Of a stretch of 64,000 nucleotides of DNA, positions 1 to 8,187 are shown piece after piece (within the stretch, counting starts at the first letter, position 1; each line of letters begins with the position of its first letter). Below the pieces are notes generated by a model, which saw only the letters and a list, made by a program, of their open reading frames with translations, searched no databases and was not told where the DNA came from. The translations under genes were made by a program, and so were the position numbers. The stretch is from Alexandriicola marinus (GTDB taxonomy: Bacteria > Pseudomonadota > Alphaproteobacteria > Rhodobacterales > Rhodobacteraceae): contig NZ_RBVZ01000001.1 of the NCBI RefSeq assembly GCF_004000435.1, positions 558,001 through 622,000 of the forward strand. Reading direction: 5' to 3'.

Positions 1-144
1 ATCGACATCGGACCCGAAGGCGGAGACGGTGGCGGACAGGTGGTGGCGACCGGGACGCCCGAAGTCGTGGCCGAGGTCACCGAAAGCCATACGGGCCGCT
101 ATCTCAAGGACATGTTGCGCCCGAAAAAGGTGGCTGCGGAATAA
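1..144 (+). CDS. uvrA: UvrABC excinuclease subunit A, C-terminal end (partial)
   Basis: The window opens inside a reading frame that ends at a TAA at 142-144. The 47 visible residues begin [12 protein letters not shown] and run through [12 protein letters not shown] to a short basic tail. This is the end of the second ABC ATPase domain of UvrA, where the D-loop side and the family phrase DLGPEGG..GG.VVA.GTPEE normally sit. UvrA is the damage-recognition ATPase of nucleotide excision repair in the cytoplasm. Its start, zinc modules and promoter lie outside the window, so SOS control cannot be judged here. No coupled gene follows on this strand; the next gene is convergent. Confidence 0.9.
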   Translation: MDIGPEGGDGGGQVVATGTPEVVAEVTESHTGRYLKDMLRPKKVAAE

Positions 145-219
145 CGCGCCGGGGGGCGGGTTCGCACCACCGCCGCCCCGACGCAGACCCGCGCCGGGGG
201 CGCAGGCCTGATATGGGCG

Positions 220-423
220 TCAGCCCTTCTTGGTCGGGCAGGTCGAGAAGCCGAAGACGCTGTAGAGGGGACAGGTGCTCATCAGGCCTGTGGCCAGCGG
301 CACGATCCCGATCAGGTAGAGCCAGCTGTAGCTGCCGCCCGAGTTGAGGAAGAAACCCGCGATAAGCGCGAGGCCGACGACGATTCTCAGGACGCGATCG
401 ATGTTTCCGACGTTCTTGGTCAT
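220..423 (-). CDS. DUF2892 (YgaP-type) inner membrane protein
   Basis: This 67-residue protein has two predicted membrane helices (about residues 10-27 and 34-50) followed by a conserved-looking cysteine pair in STCPLYSVFGFSTCP (Cys51 and Cys62). That is the pattern of the DUF2892 family, the membrane part of the YgaP rhodanese. No rhodanese domain is attached. I chose the ATG at 423 because a GGAG lies nine bases before it; an ATG at 435 would add four residues and lacks such a site. It lies 67 bases downstream of the Crp-type gene on the same strand, with a consensus CRP operator between them. A role in sulfur or stress handling is only a guess. Confidence 0.8.
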   Translation of the reverse strand: MTKNVGNIDRVLRIVVGLALIAGFFLNSGGSYSWLYLIGIVPLATGLMSTCPLYSVFGFSTCPTKKG

Positions 424-479
424 GGTGCTCTCCACTATTGGAATATGGGTTCAGTCTGACACACGGGGCGGCCACGGTC

Positions 480-495
480 TGTGACACAGGTCACA
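480..495. promoter_or_regulatory. Consensus CRP-type operator
   Basis: TGTGA-CACAGG-TCACA is an exact match to the E. coli CRP consensus TGTGA-N6-TCACA. Its centre is about 64 bases before the DUF2892 start codon, and it overlaps the stop codon of the adjacent Crp-type regulator. That regulator carries CRP-like recognition residues, so self-linked or local control is likely (inference). Confidence 0.7.
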
Positions 496-1147
496 AACCA
501 TCGCTCGCAAGTGCAGAAAGTGCGGCCCTGTCCTGCACGGTGATCGTCCCCCGGCCAACGCTGACCCAGCCCGACCGCGCCCAGCGTTCCAACCGCCGTG
601 AGACGACCTCGCGCGCGGAGCCGACCTGACCCGCCAGATCGGCATGGGTCAGGTGGATCGTGCCATTCTCGGGCGCCAGCGCCAGAAGCCGTTCGGCAAG
701 CCGGGTTTCAACCTTCTGAAAGGCAACCTTTTCAAGAAGTTGCATCATCGTCTGCATCCGGTCGGCAAAGGCCGCAAAGACCAGCGCCCGAAACGCCGCG
801 CTGCCATCGACGAGCGACAGGAACAGTGCGCGTGGCACAAGGACCATCTCTGTCTCGACCGAGGCCACGGCTTCGGCCGAATAATCGTCGCCCGCCAGAA
901 GGCCCAGCGTGGTCTGGATGCAGCTTTGGCCGGGGGCCACGGAGTAAAGCATGATCTCGCGCCCCGTCGGCCCGGTCAGCGAGACATCGATCCGGCCCGA
1001 CAGGACAAGGGCATAGCCCTGCACCGAATCGCCCGGGCGAAAGACGATCGCCCCCCGTGGCAGGGCCATCACGCCCAGATCCTCGAGCATGGATCGATCC
1101 CCCGGCTCAAGCGAGGCAAAGGCAGGAACACGATCCGTCCAGTTCAT
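491..1147 (-). CDS. Crp/Fnr-family transcriptional regulator
   Basis: This 218-residue protein has an N-terminal cyclic-nucleotide-binding beta-roll (about 15-110), a long dimer helix (about 115-145) and a C-terminal winged helix-turn-helix (about 150-215). The recognition helix reads GSAREVVSRRLERW; Arg179, Glu180 and Arg184 line up with the three DNA-contacting residues of E. coli CRP (Arg180, Glu181, Arg185). There is no cysteine cluster of the FNR kind, and the usual cAMP-contact RS pair is not evident, so the signal is unknown. Its ATG overlaps the stop of the 3-hydroxyisobutyrate dehydrogenase gene in ATGA, which makes it the fourth gene of the valine operon. Autoregulation or control of the DUF2892 gene is plausible. 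Confidence 0.9.
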   Translation of the reverse strand: MNWTDRVPAFASLEPGDRSMLEDLGVMALPRGAIVFRPGDSVQGYALVLSGRIDVSLTGPTGREIMLYSVAPGQSCIQTTLGLLAGDDYSAEAVASVETEMVLVPRALFLSLVDGSAAFRALVFAAFADRMQTMMQLLEKVAFQKVETRLAERLLALAPENGTIHLTHADLAGQVGSAREVVSRRLERWARSGWVSVGRGTITVQDRAALSALASDGL

Positions 1148-2016
1148 GTCGGGCGGCCCTTGTCCGCGAGATAGGGCAGCATCGCCGAGAAATCCCGGCC
1201 CCGTCCGGCGTCCTCCTCGACAAAGCGACGATAGAGGCCGAGCGCCGCCTGGCCCATCGGCGTGGCGGCATCGACCGCTTCGGCGGCCTGCTGGCTCAGC
1301 CCCAGATCCTTGAGCATCAGTTCCGCCGCGAACCCGGGCGCATAGTCATTGTCGGCGGGTGATTTGGGGCCCACCCCGGGGGCCGGGCAATAGGCGGTCA
1401 TCGACCAGCTGGACCCCGACGAGGTCGATACGACGTCGAACATGGATTTCCGGCTGAGCCCCAGTTTGTCCGCCAGAACAAAGGCCTCGCAGGTCGCGAT
1501 CATCGTGGCGCCGAGGATCATGTTGTTGCAGATCTTGGCCGCCTGACCGGCACCGGCCCCGCCGCAATGCACCATCTTCGCGCCCATGATCTCGAACAAT
1601 GGGCGCAGATCACCAAAGGCCTCGGCCGGGCCACCGGCCATGAAGGTCAGCGTCCCCGCCTGCGCCCCGCCGATGCCGCCCGACACGGGCGCGTCCGCCG
1701 CAAGCAGGCCATGTTTCCGGGCCAGATCGGCCACCTCGCGTGCGCTGTCGACATCGACGGTCGAACAATCCAGATGGATCGCGCCTTGCTTCATGAAGGG
1801 GTAAATCTCGCGTGCGACCTGCCGCAGGATCGGCCCGTCCGGCAACATCGTGATGACGACATCGGCCTCGGATACGGCGCCTGCCGGGCTGTCGGCCAAG
1901 GGGATGCCATCGGGGCGGGCCGCGATATCATGCCCGATGACGGAATGGCCCGCCGCGAGGAGGTTTGCGGCCATGGGCGCCCCCATGTTTCCCAGCCCGA
2001 TAAACCCGATCTTCAT
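1144..2016 (-). CDS. mmsB: 3-hydroxyisobutyrate dehydrogenase
   Basis: This 290-residue cytoplasmic enzyme oxidises 3-hydroxyisobutyrate to methylmalonate semialdehyde with NAD in valine breakdown. The N-terminus MKIGFIGLGNMGAPMA is the Rossmann fingerprint. DAPVSGG near residue 108 is the substrate-binding loop, and Lys161 in KICNN is the expected catalytic lysine. The length fits the family (about 290-300). The ATG at 2016 is preferred over a longer reading because it is immediately followed by the Rossmann motif and overlaps the hydrolase stop codon by four bases. Its own stop overlaps the Crp-type start, so translation is probably coupled through the operon. Confidence 0.93.
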   Translation of the reverse strand: MKIGFIGLGNMGAPMAANLLAAGHSVIGHDIAARPDGIPLADSPAGAVSEADVVITMLPDGPILRQVAREIYPFMKQGAIHLDCSTVDVDSAREVADLARKHGLLAADAPVSGGIGGAQAGTLTFMAGGPAEAFGDLRPLFEIMGAKMVHCGGAGAGQAAKICNNMILGATMIATCEAFVLADKLGLSRKSMFDVVSTSSGSSWSMTAYCPAPGVGPKSPADNDYAPGFAAELMLKDLGLSQQAAEAVDAATPMGQAALGLYRRFVEEDAGRGRDFSAMLPYLADKGRPT

Positions 2017-3056
2017 GTCGCATCCTCCAGTGTCGGGGCGTCCGCGCCCAGCGGCATCAACATGCGTGCCACGTCCATTTGGTTGACGTCGCCGAGCCTG
2101 TGTTTCCACTTTGGCGACTTGTCTTTGTCGATGATAAGCGCTCGAATTCCTTCGAGAAAATCGCCATGCTCCATGGATCGGAAGGTGAAGCGCGCCTCGA
2201 GATCCAGCGCGCGTTCGATCGTTGCGCCGGGACCGCGGAGGCGATGCACGATCTGCACCGCGCTTGCCATGGCCAGTGGGGAATTGCGCTCGAACGCCAT
2301 CAGCGTGGCTGCATTCTCCTCGCTTCGTTCCGCGCGCAGCGATCGGACAATATCGTCCAGAGTTTCCCCGGAGAAATGATAGTCGATCCGCGCCTGATCC
2401 GCCGCAAGCGCCGAGGCCGGGGCGGGGCGCGCGGCGGCATCGATCAGCGCGGGATCACCCGTGCCGCACACGCGCTGTTTCAGTGTGGGCCAGTCCTCGA
2501 ACGGGATGTAGTAATCGGCAAAGCCCGCATGAATGGCGTCCCCGGCCGTCATCCGCGCCGCCGTCGTGCCGAGGTATTCCCCAAGCCGGCCCGGCGCCTG
2601 CCCCAGAAGGTAGGAGCCGCCCACATCCGGCACGAGCCCCACGCCGCATTCCGGCATCGCGATGCGCGAGCTGTCGCAGACGATCCTGTGCGATCCATGA
2701 CACCCGACACCGACGCCGCCGCCCAGAACATGCCCCTGCAGGAACGACACCACCGGTTTGGGGAAGCGGAACAGACGCCGGTTCATCCGGTATTCATCGG
2801 CCCAGAACCGTCGCCCATAGTCGAAATCACCGGCCATGCCGGTGCGGTACATCTCTGTCAGGTCGCCGCCTGCGCAGAAGGCCCGCTCTCCCACCGCGTC
2901 GATGACCAGAAGCCGGACCTGCGGCGCATCGGCCCAGTCGATCAGCGCTGCATCGATGCGGCGGCACATCTCCCATGTCAGGGCATTGAGCGCGTCGGGC
3001 CGGTTGAGCGTGATGCGGCCGGCGCAGCCGTCGATTCGGATGTCGATATCTGTCAT
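2013..3056 (-). CDS. 3-hydroxyisobutyryl-CoA hydrolase (HIBCH-type crotonase)
   Basis: This 347-residue member of the crotonase fold hydrolyses 3-hydroxyisobutyryl-CoA to free 3-hydroxyisobutyrate in valine catabolism. The oxyanion-hole segments FCAGGDL and LGGGVGVG are present, followed by MPECGVGLVPDVGGSYLL and a C-terminal DFLEGIRALIIDKD that marks the HIBCH subgroup rather than a plain enoyl-CoA hydratase. The length also fits HIBCH (about 350) and not hydratases (about 260). The ATG at 3056 overlaps the acyl-CoA dehydrogenase stop by four bases, and the stop overlaps the mmsB start by four. The product feeds the next gene directly. Confidence 0.92.
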   Translation of the reverse strand: MTDIDIRIDGCAGRITLNRPDALNALTWEMCRRIDAALIDWADAPQVRLLVIDAVGERAFCAGGDLTEMYRTGMAGDFDYGRRFWADEYRMNRRLFRFPKPVVSFLQGHVLGGGVGVGCHGSHRIVCDSSRIAMPECGVGLVPDVGGSYLLGQAPGRLGEYLGTTAARMTAGDAIHAGFADYYIPFEDWPTLKQRVCGTGDPALIDAAARPAPASALAADQARIDYHFSGETLDDIVRSLRAERSEENAATLMAFERNSPLAMASAVQIVHRLRGPGATIERALDLEARFTFRSMEHGDFLEGIRALIIDKDKSPKWKHRLGDVNQMDVARMLMPLGADAPTLEDAT

Positions 3057-4192
3057 GAGACGATCATATCGCGGGCGACGATGACCTGCATGATCTCGTT
3101 CGTCCCTTCGAGGATTTGATGCACCCTCAGATCGCGCACGATCTTTTCGATCCCGTAGTCGGCGAGATATCCGTAACCGCCATGCATCTGCAGGCATTGG
3201 TCGGCCACGTCGCTGCAAGTCTCTGTCACCAGTTTCTTGGCCATGGCGCACTGGATTGTCGCGTCCTTTGCCCCGGCGTCGAGTCTCCATGCCGCCTGCC
3301 GCAGGAATGTGCGGGCGGACTGCATCCGGATCTCCATGTCGGCCAGCCGGAATTGCAGGGCCTGAAACTGGTCAAGCCGCTGGCCGAATGCCGATCGCTC
3401 GCGCAGGTAGGCGACGGTCCGGTCGAGCGCCTCCTGCGCGGCGCCCAGGCTGCAGGCCGCGATGTTCAATCGGCCGCCATCCAGCGCTGACATTGCATAT
3501 GTGAACCCTTGACCCGGTTTGCCAATCAGATTGCCCTCCGGGATGTTCGAATTCTGAAAGTATACTTGTCGTGTCGGTTGGCTTCGCCAGCCCATCTTGT
3601 CTTCCAGCGCACCGAAACTCAGCCCCTCCGTGCCCTCTTCGAGGACGAGTGCGCTGATCCCTTTCGGCCCCGGTCCCCCGGTGCGCGCCATGACGATATA
3701 GGCATCCGAATAGCCGCCGCCCGAGATGAAGGACTTCGTGCCCGTCACCCGGTAGCCGCTCCCGGTCCGGTCGGCGCGGGTGCTCAGCGCGGCCGCGTCC
3801 GAGCCGCAGCCCGGCTCTGTCAGGCAGTAGGACAGGACCTGCTCCATCGACACGGCACCGGGGAGCAGACGGTCGGCCAGGTCGTCCGATCCGTATCGGT
3901 CGATCATCGCCGCGCACATGTTGTGGATCGACAGGAAGGCTGCGACCGACGCGCAGGCCCGCGACAGCCCCTCGAAGACGAGCGTCCCGTCGAGCCGCGA
4001 CAGCCCCGTGCCACCGCGCGCTTCGCTGACGTAAAGGCCGCCAAAGCCCAGTTCGGCCATTTTCGGCCAGAGGTTGCGCGGGATCGTGCCCGCTCTATCC
4101 CAGTCGCGTGCCTTCGGGGCGATGTGGTCCGCCCCGAAGGCCGTGGCCATCTCGAGGATGGCCTCTTGTTCGTTGCTTAGCGCGAAATCCAC
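3053..4192 (-). CDS. Acyl-CoA dehydrogenase, probably isobutyryl-CoA dehydrogenase
   Basis: This 379-residue flavoenzyme is of normal length for the acyl-CoA dehydrogenase family. It shows the N-terminal helical domain, the FAD-contact phrase CLTEPGCGSDAAAL, FISGGGYSDAYIVMA in the beta domain, and LEGTNEIM near the end with Glu362 placed as catalytic base, as in short-chain and isobutyryl enzymes. It heads a run of four genes with four-base overlaps whose next two enzymes act on 3-hydroxyisobutyryl compounds, so isobutyryl-CoA is the likely substrate. A separate crotonase would be needed to hydrate methacrylyl-CoA. The window does hold another crotonase at 40570, but there is no direct link. 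Confidence 0.88.
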   Translation of the reverse strand: MDFALSNEQEAILEMATAFGADHIAPKARDWDRAGTIPRNLWPKMAELGFGGLYVSEARGGTGLSRLDGTLVFEGLSRACASVAAFLSIHNMCAAMIDRYGSDDLADRLLPGAVSMEQVLSYCLTEPGCGSDAAALSTRADRTGSGYRVTGTKSFISGGGYSDAYIVMARTGGPGPKGISALVLEEGTEGLSFGALEDKMGWRSQPTRQVYFQNSNIPEGNLIGKPGQGFTYAMSALDGGRLNIAACSLGAAQEALDRTVAYLRERSAFGQRLDQFQALQFRLADMEIRMQSARTFLRQAAWRLDAGAKDATIQCAMAKKLVTETCSDVADQCLQMHGGYGYLADYGIEKIVRDLRVHQILEGTNEIMQVIVARDMIVS

Positions 4193-4357
4193 CCGATCTC
4201 CTCCGTCTCCCCGGGATCAGGGTATTGGACCTGAGGTGGGGGGCAAGCCTCGGCTGAGGGTAGGCACCACTTTTGAGGTCAGTTTCAGGTGACTTGCGCA
4301 ATTCTCTGCGGTCGCAGTCAGGCCCCACCGGCAGAGCCTCGACTGACCGCCAGAATG

Positions 4358-5485
4358 TCAGAGATCGCTGACGAAATCCTCGGTCATCCGCTGCGTCACA
4401 CGCACCAGCGCCGCGTCGTGATCGAGCCCCTCGCTTCGTGCGGCGGTATAGGCGGCCCGTTGCCTGTCGGCGCCGTTGCCGGTGGCAAGGATATCGCGCG
4501 CGGCCTCGAGTTCGGACAGGCACCCCAGCGCCTCAGCATCGGGTGACAGAACTTCGATCAATTCGTCGAAGAGGTCGGAATAGGGCACAAGCTTGCCCAG
4601 CCCGAAATCGATCAGTTCCGATTGCAACCCATAGCGCTGTGCGCGCCAGCGGTTCTCGTTGATCAGGAACGCCTCGTAGATCCGCCAGCGCTGGTTCTGC
4701 GTGCGCAGGCGCCAAAGCATCCGCATGACACATTGCACGATCGCGGCGATCGAGATCGCGTGGTCCAGCCGGGGCGCCGTGTCACAGATCCGCACCTCAA
4801 GCGTGGGAAAGCGGTGGGCCGGGCGCACATCCCACCAGATCTTCGTGGTGTCTTCGATCAGGCCGCAATTGATGAGCGTATCGACGGACCGCCGGTAATC
4901 CGACCACGAGGTAAGCCGGGGCGGCAGCCCTGTTCGGGGCAGATTGTCGAAAACCGTCAGCCTGTAGGAGGCCAGCCCCGTATCCCGCCCCTGCCAGAAG
5001 GCCGACGAGGCCGACAGGGCGAGGATATGCGGCAGGAAATACGAGACCTGGTTCATCAGGTCGATCCGCAATTCATCATCATCAAGGCCGATATGCACAT
5101 GCATCCCGCAGATCAGCATCCGTTCGGCCACGCCGGCCAACTCGCCCTTGAGCGCGTCATACCGATCCTTGGGGGTGTGGTGCTGCTCCTTCCAGTCCGC
5201 GCTGGGATGGCAGGCGGCGGCGATCGGGCTAAGGCCTTCGGCGGCGGCATGGCGGGCGATCGTGCTGCGCAGGCGGGCAAGATCGGCGCGCGCCTCGGTG
5301 ATGTTGGCGCATTTGCGGGTGCCCACCTCGACCTGACAGCGCAGAAATTCCGGGGAGACCTGTTCCTCCAGCTCGGCGGTCGAGGCCTCCATCAGGGACG
5401 CCGGCGCCTCGGCCAACGCCATCGTTTCGCTGTCGACGAGGAGGTATTCTTCCTCGATCCCGATGGTGAAGGACGGCTCTGTCAT
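4358..5485 (-). CDS. ybdK: Carboxylate-amine ligase, glutamate-cysteine ligase family 2 (YbdK type)
   Basis: This protein of 375 residues belongs to the GCS2 family. [13 protein letters not shown] at the N-terminus, [11 protein letters not shown] near the middle and the [19 protein letters not shown] stretch are hallmark metal and substrate sites. Family members form amide bonds between carboxylates and amines, with weak glutamate-cysteine ligase activity in E. coli YbdK; the natural substrate is not established. The ATG at 5485 is chosen because GGGAG lies a few bases upstream and the family motif starts eight residues in. It stands alone, separated from the valine operon by 165 bases in which I see only a few weak hairpins. 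Confidence 0.88.
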   Translation of the reverse strand: MTEPSFTIGIEEEYLLVDSETMALAEAPASLMEASTAELEEQVSPEFLRCQVEVGTRKCANITEARADLARLRSTIARHAAAEGLSPIAAACHPSADWKEQHHTPKDRYDALKGELAGVAERMLICGMHVHIGLDDDELRIDLMNQVSYFLPHILALSASSAFWQGRDTGLASYRLTVFDNLPRTGLPPRLTSWSDYRRSVDTLINCGLIEDTTKIWWDVRPAHRFPTLEVRICDTAPRLDHAISIAAIVQCVMRMLWRLRTQNQRWRIYEAFLINENRWRAQRYGLQSELIDFGLGKLVPYSDLFDELIEVLSPDAEALGCLSELEAARDILATGNGADRQRAAYTAARSEGLDHDAALVRVTQRMTEDFVSDL

Positions 5486-5848
5486 CGTGACTCCCGGTTT
5501 GGTCACAGAAAAACCGGAGAGGCAGATTTTGCCAAGAAAAATCGCGAACGCCGCATCCGACCACCTCGGCAAACCACGCGAATGCCCTTGGGTGGGTGGC
5601 ATGGGTGATTCGCCCCGATCTGCCTGTTTTCCACCCGAGTTGTTTCCGGATTTGCAACAATAATTAGAGGTCGGTCACACTGCTGTCGCCTTTTGGGCGA
5701 AGTCTGGCCGCATTTTTGACAAAAAATCAACCATAGAGAGAATTTGAATGAAACGCTTTCCCCCTGTCGGGGCGACGTGATATCTTTCGTTTGTTGATTG
5801 GTGAGGCCGTTTTGGCAAAGATTTCCGTAACCTCTTGGGGGGGTCACC
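5486..5848. other. Intergenic region between ybdK and the VPLPA-CTERM gene
   Basis: This 363-base stretch separates two divergent genes and must hold both promoters. It is clearly A/T-richer than its surroundings. A good -35 hexamer TTGACA lies at 5716-5721 on the plus strand, but the sequence 17 bases on is a poor -10. A small CCCC-TGTC-GGGG-like hairpin lies near 5762. I see no gene or RNA family that I recognise. Confidence 0.5.
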
Positions 5849-6463
5849 ATGACTTTTAGGAAAATACTCTTGGCGGCAGGCCTTTCCCTTGCCGCTTCTG
5901 CTGCGAGCGCGTCCACGGTGACGCTTGCTGGTGGCGGAACGACTGATGACTGCGACCTTGCGAACCTGACCGTATCCGTCGCGTGCGACGGAGATTTCAG
6001 CACTGCCAATCCCGGGGGCAACGTCGCCGGAGGCGATCTTGACGGATTGTTCGCCCTCGACGGTCAGATACTGACGGGTTGGTCCCTACTTGACCAGATC
6101 GGTTCAGTCGATAGTAGCGGAACCCAGGTCAGTGCCGGCGGCCTGTTCGAATTCACGACGACTGATCGTGAGAGCGGGAGTTGGTCGCTAATCAATCCGT
6201 TCGCGTTCGCGGCGAACAAATTGTATATCTTCACGCTCAAGGGTGCCAACGACCAAGCTGCATACGTCATGGACGGCGCAACTCTCCTCGGAGATTGGTC
6301 AAACGGTGATCTCTTGACGAAGAAATTCAATATTCCGCAGCTTTCCAACGTTCGGCTCTTCGAGATCGAAACTGCGGTGATCCCGGTTCCGGCGGCAGGC
6401 TTCATGCTCTTGCTCGGCCTCGGTGGTCTGGCAGCGGTGCGTCGGCGCAAGTCGGCAAGCTGA
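5849..6463 (+). CDS. Exported protein with VPLPA-CTERM-type sorting tail
   Basis: The 204-residue product has a signal peptide (residues 1-21, ending ASA), a beta-rich middle without a domain I recognise, and a C-terminal tripartite tail in the last 28 residues: IPVPAAG, a hydrophobic stretch FMLLLGLGGLAAV, then RRRK. This is the PEP-CTERM class of exosortase signals, of the VPLPA subtype common in roseobacters. The protein is expected to be cut at the VPVPA site and released to or held at the cell surface. No exosortase is in the window. Part of the gene is A/T-rich (28 G+C in the 60 bases from 6181), suggesting acquisition. A strong terminator follows. Confidence 0.85.
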   Translation: MTFRKILLAAGLSLAASAASASTVTLAGGGTTDDCDLANLTVSVACDGDFSTANPGGNVAGGDLDGLFALDGQILTGWSLLDQIGSVDSSGTQVSAGGLFEFTTTDRESGSWSLINPFAFAANKLYIFTLKGANDQAAYVMDGATLLGDWSNGDLLTKKFNIPQLSNVRLFEIETAVIPVPAAGFMLLLGLGGLAAVRRRKSAS

Positions 6464-6487
6464 GGCATAGCCTTATCTGAATTGAAG

Positions 6488-6515
6488 AAGGGCGGCCGAT
6501 CTGGCCGCCCTTTTT
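6488..6515. terminator. Rho-independent terminator between convergent genes
   Basis: GGGCGGCC (6490-6497) and GGCCGCCC (6503-6510) form an eight-pair stem with a five-base loop, extended by AA/TT pairs and followed by TTTTT on the plus strand. The flanking AA run allows it to act for mmsA as well. Confidence 0.85.
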
Positions 6516-6556
6516 CGTTGTTGTGACAGGGCCGGTCGGATGACCGGCCCCAAAGA

Positions 6557-8056
6557 TCAATCCATGGCCTTGAAATTGAACTCGCCGCCTTCCTTGATGC
6601 CCGAGGGCCAGCGGGCCGTGACGGTCTTGGTCCGGGTGTAGAACCGGAAGCTGTCGGGCCCGTGCTGGTTGAGATCCCCGAACATGGATTTCTTCCAGCC
6701 GCCGAAGGTGTGATAGGCCAGCGGCACCGGGATCGGGACGTTGATGCCCACCATGCCGATGTTGATCCGGCTCGCGAAATCGCGGGCCGCGTCGCCATCG
6801 CGGGTAAAGATCGCGGTGCCGTTGCCATATTCATGATCGAAAGCGAGGCTCAGCGCTTCTTCATAGCTGCCCGCGCGCACGGTCGACAGGACGGGGCCGA
6901 AGATCTCTTCCTTGTAGATGTCCATGTCGGGGGTGACGCGGTCAAACAGGTGCGGGCCAACGAAGAAGCCGTCCTCATAGCCCTGAAGCTTGAAGTCTCG
7001 GTTGTCGACGACAAGTTCCGCGCCCTCTTCGACGCCGCGGTTGATGAGCCCGAGGATCCTGTCCTTCGCGGCCTTGGTCACGACGGGGCCGAAGTCGACG
7101 TCATTGCCGGCCGTGTAGGGCCCGACCTTCAACTTCTCGATCCGGGGGATCAGCTTTTCGATCAGGCGGTCGGCGGTTTCCTCGCCCACCGGCACCGCGA
7201 CCGAAACGGCCATGCAGCGTTCGCCCGCTGCGCCATAGCCCGAACCCACCAGCGCGTCGGCGGCCTGATCCATATCGGCGTCGGGCATGACGATCAGGTG
7301 GTTCTTGGCACCGCCGAAGCATTGTGCCCGTTTGCCCGAGGCGGTCGCGCGGGAATAGATGTATTGCGCGATCGGGGTGGAGCCCACGAAGGACACGCCC
7401 TGGATGATCTCGCTGTCGAGGAGCGTATCGACGGCCTCCTTGTCGCCGTTGACGACCTGGAAACAGCCCTTGGGCAGACCCGCCTCGACAAACAGCTCGG
7501 CCAGCATCAGCGGAACCGAGGGGTCACGCTCGGACGGCTTGAGTACGACCGCGTTGCCACAGACAAGCGCCGGGCCCACGTGCCACAGCGGCATCATGGC
7601 GGGGAAGTTGAACGGCATGATCGCGGCGACCACGCCCAGCGGCTGACGCATGGAGTACAGGTCGATGCCGGGGCCGACGCTGTCGGAATACTCGCCCTTC
7701 AGCAGGTGCGGCGCCCCGATGCAGAATTCGATCACCTCGAGCCCGCGCTGGAGATCGCCCTTTGCATCGGGCAGCGTCTTGCCGTGCTCGCGGGACAGCG
7801 CCTCGGCCAGCTTGTCCATGTCGCGGTTGATCAGGCCGACCATGGCCATCATGACGCGCGCACGCCGCTGCGGGTTCATCGCGGCCCATTGGGGCTGGGC
7901 GGCGGCGGCATCGGCGATGGCCTTGTCGGTTTCCGACGCGCTGGCCAGCGGTGCGCGATACTGCACCTCGCCCGTGGCCGGGTTGAAGATATCGGTGAAC
8001 CGGCCGGATGTGCCGGCGGTCATTTCACCGTTCAGGAAATGGGTGAGATCGGACAT
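6557..8056 (-). CDS. mmsA: Methylmalonate-semialdehyde dehydrogenase (CoA-acylating)
   Basis: The product has 499 residues, normal for MmsA. It converts methylmalonate semialdehyde, the product of MmsB, to propionyl-CoA with NAD and CoA, closing the valine pathway. The aldehyde dehydrogenase fold is plain: MPFNFPAMMPLW at about 147-158, the nucleotide-binding GSTPIAQYIY region at 225-234, and the catalytic cysteine Cys281 in GERCMA. The ATG at 8056 has GGGAGG just upstream. A LysR gene is read divergently from the same intergenic region and is the obvious candidate regulator. It lies apart from the acd-hibch-mmsB operon, about 2.4 kb away. Confidence 0.95.
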   Translation of the reverse strand: MSDLTHFLNGEMTAGTSGRFTDIFNPATGEVQYRAPLASASETDKAIADAAAAQPQWAAMNPQRRARVMMAMVGLINRDMDKLAEALSREHGKTLPDAKGDLQRGLEVIEFCIGAPHLLKGEYSDSVGPGIDLYSMRQPLGVVAAIMPFNFPAMMPLWHVGPALVCGNAVVLKPSERDPSVPLMLAELFVEAGLPKGCFQVVNGDKEAVDTLLDSEIIQGVSFVGSTPIAQYIYSRATASGKRAQCFGGAKNHLIVMPDADMDQAADALVGSGYGAAGERCMAVSVAVPVGEETADRLIEKLIPRIEKLKVGPYTAGNDVDFGPVVTKAAKDRILGLINRGVEEGAELVVDNRDFKLQGYEDGFFVGPHLFDRVTPDMDIYKEEIFGPVLSTVRAGSYEEALSLAFDHEYGNGTAIFTRDGDAARDFASRINIGMVGINVPIPVPLAYHTFGGWKKSMFGDLNQHGPDSFRFYTRTKTVTARWPSGIKEGGEFNFKAMD

Positions 8057-8175
8057 GGAGCCTCCCTTGCTGTCATTCGGATCGCCGGGCCGGGATGGCA
8101 CGGCAAGGACGAAAGCTGCGCTTAGACTAGTCTTGCAAATCTGCGGGCTAAAGAGGAAGCTTTCCAAATTCATTT

Positions 8176-8187
8176 TGCATGAATGCA
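8176..8187. promoter_or_regulatory. Inverted repeat in the mmsA / LysR divergent region
   Basis: TGCAT-GA-ATGCA has two perfect five-base arms and ends on the first base of the likely LysR start codon. It lies in the 130-base divergent promoter region and could be an autoregulatory site, though its position over the start codon is unusual. Confidence 0.35.

Noticed and set aside
4193-4357. Possible small gene or attenuator between ybdK and the acyl-CoA dehydrogenase gene
   Set aside because: Only short weak hairpins and no open frame with a ribosome site are present.
5716-5745. Sigma-70 promoter at TTGACA upstream of the VPLPA gene
   Set aside because: The -35 is good, but no acceptable -10 hexamer occurs at 16-19 bases spacing.
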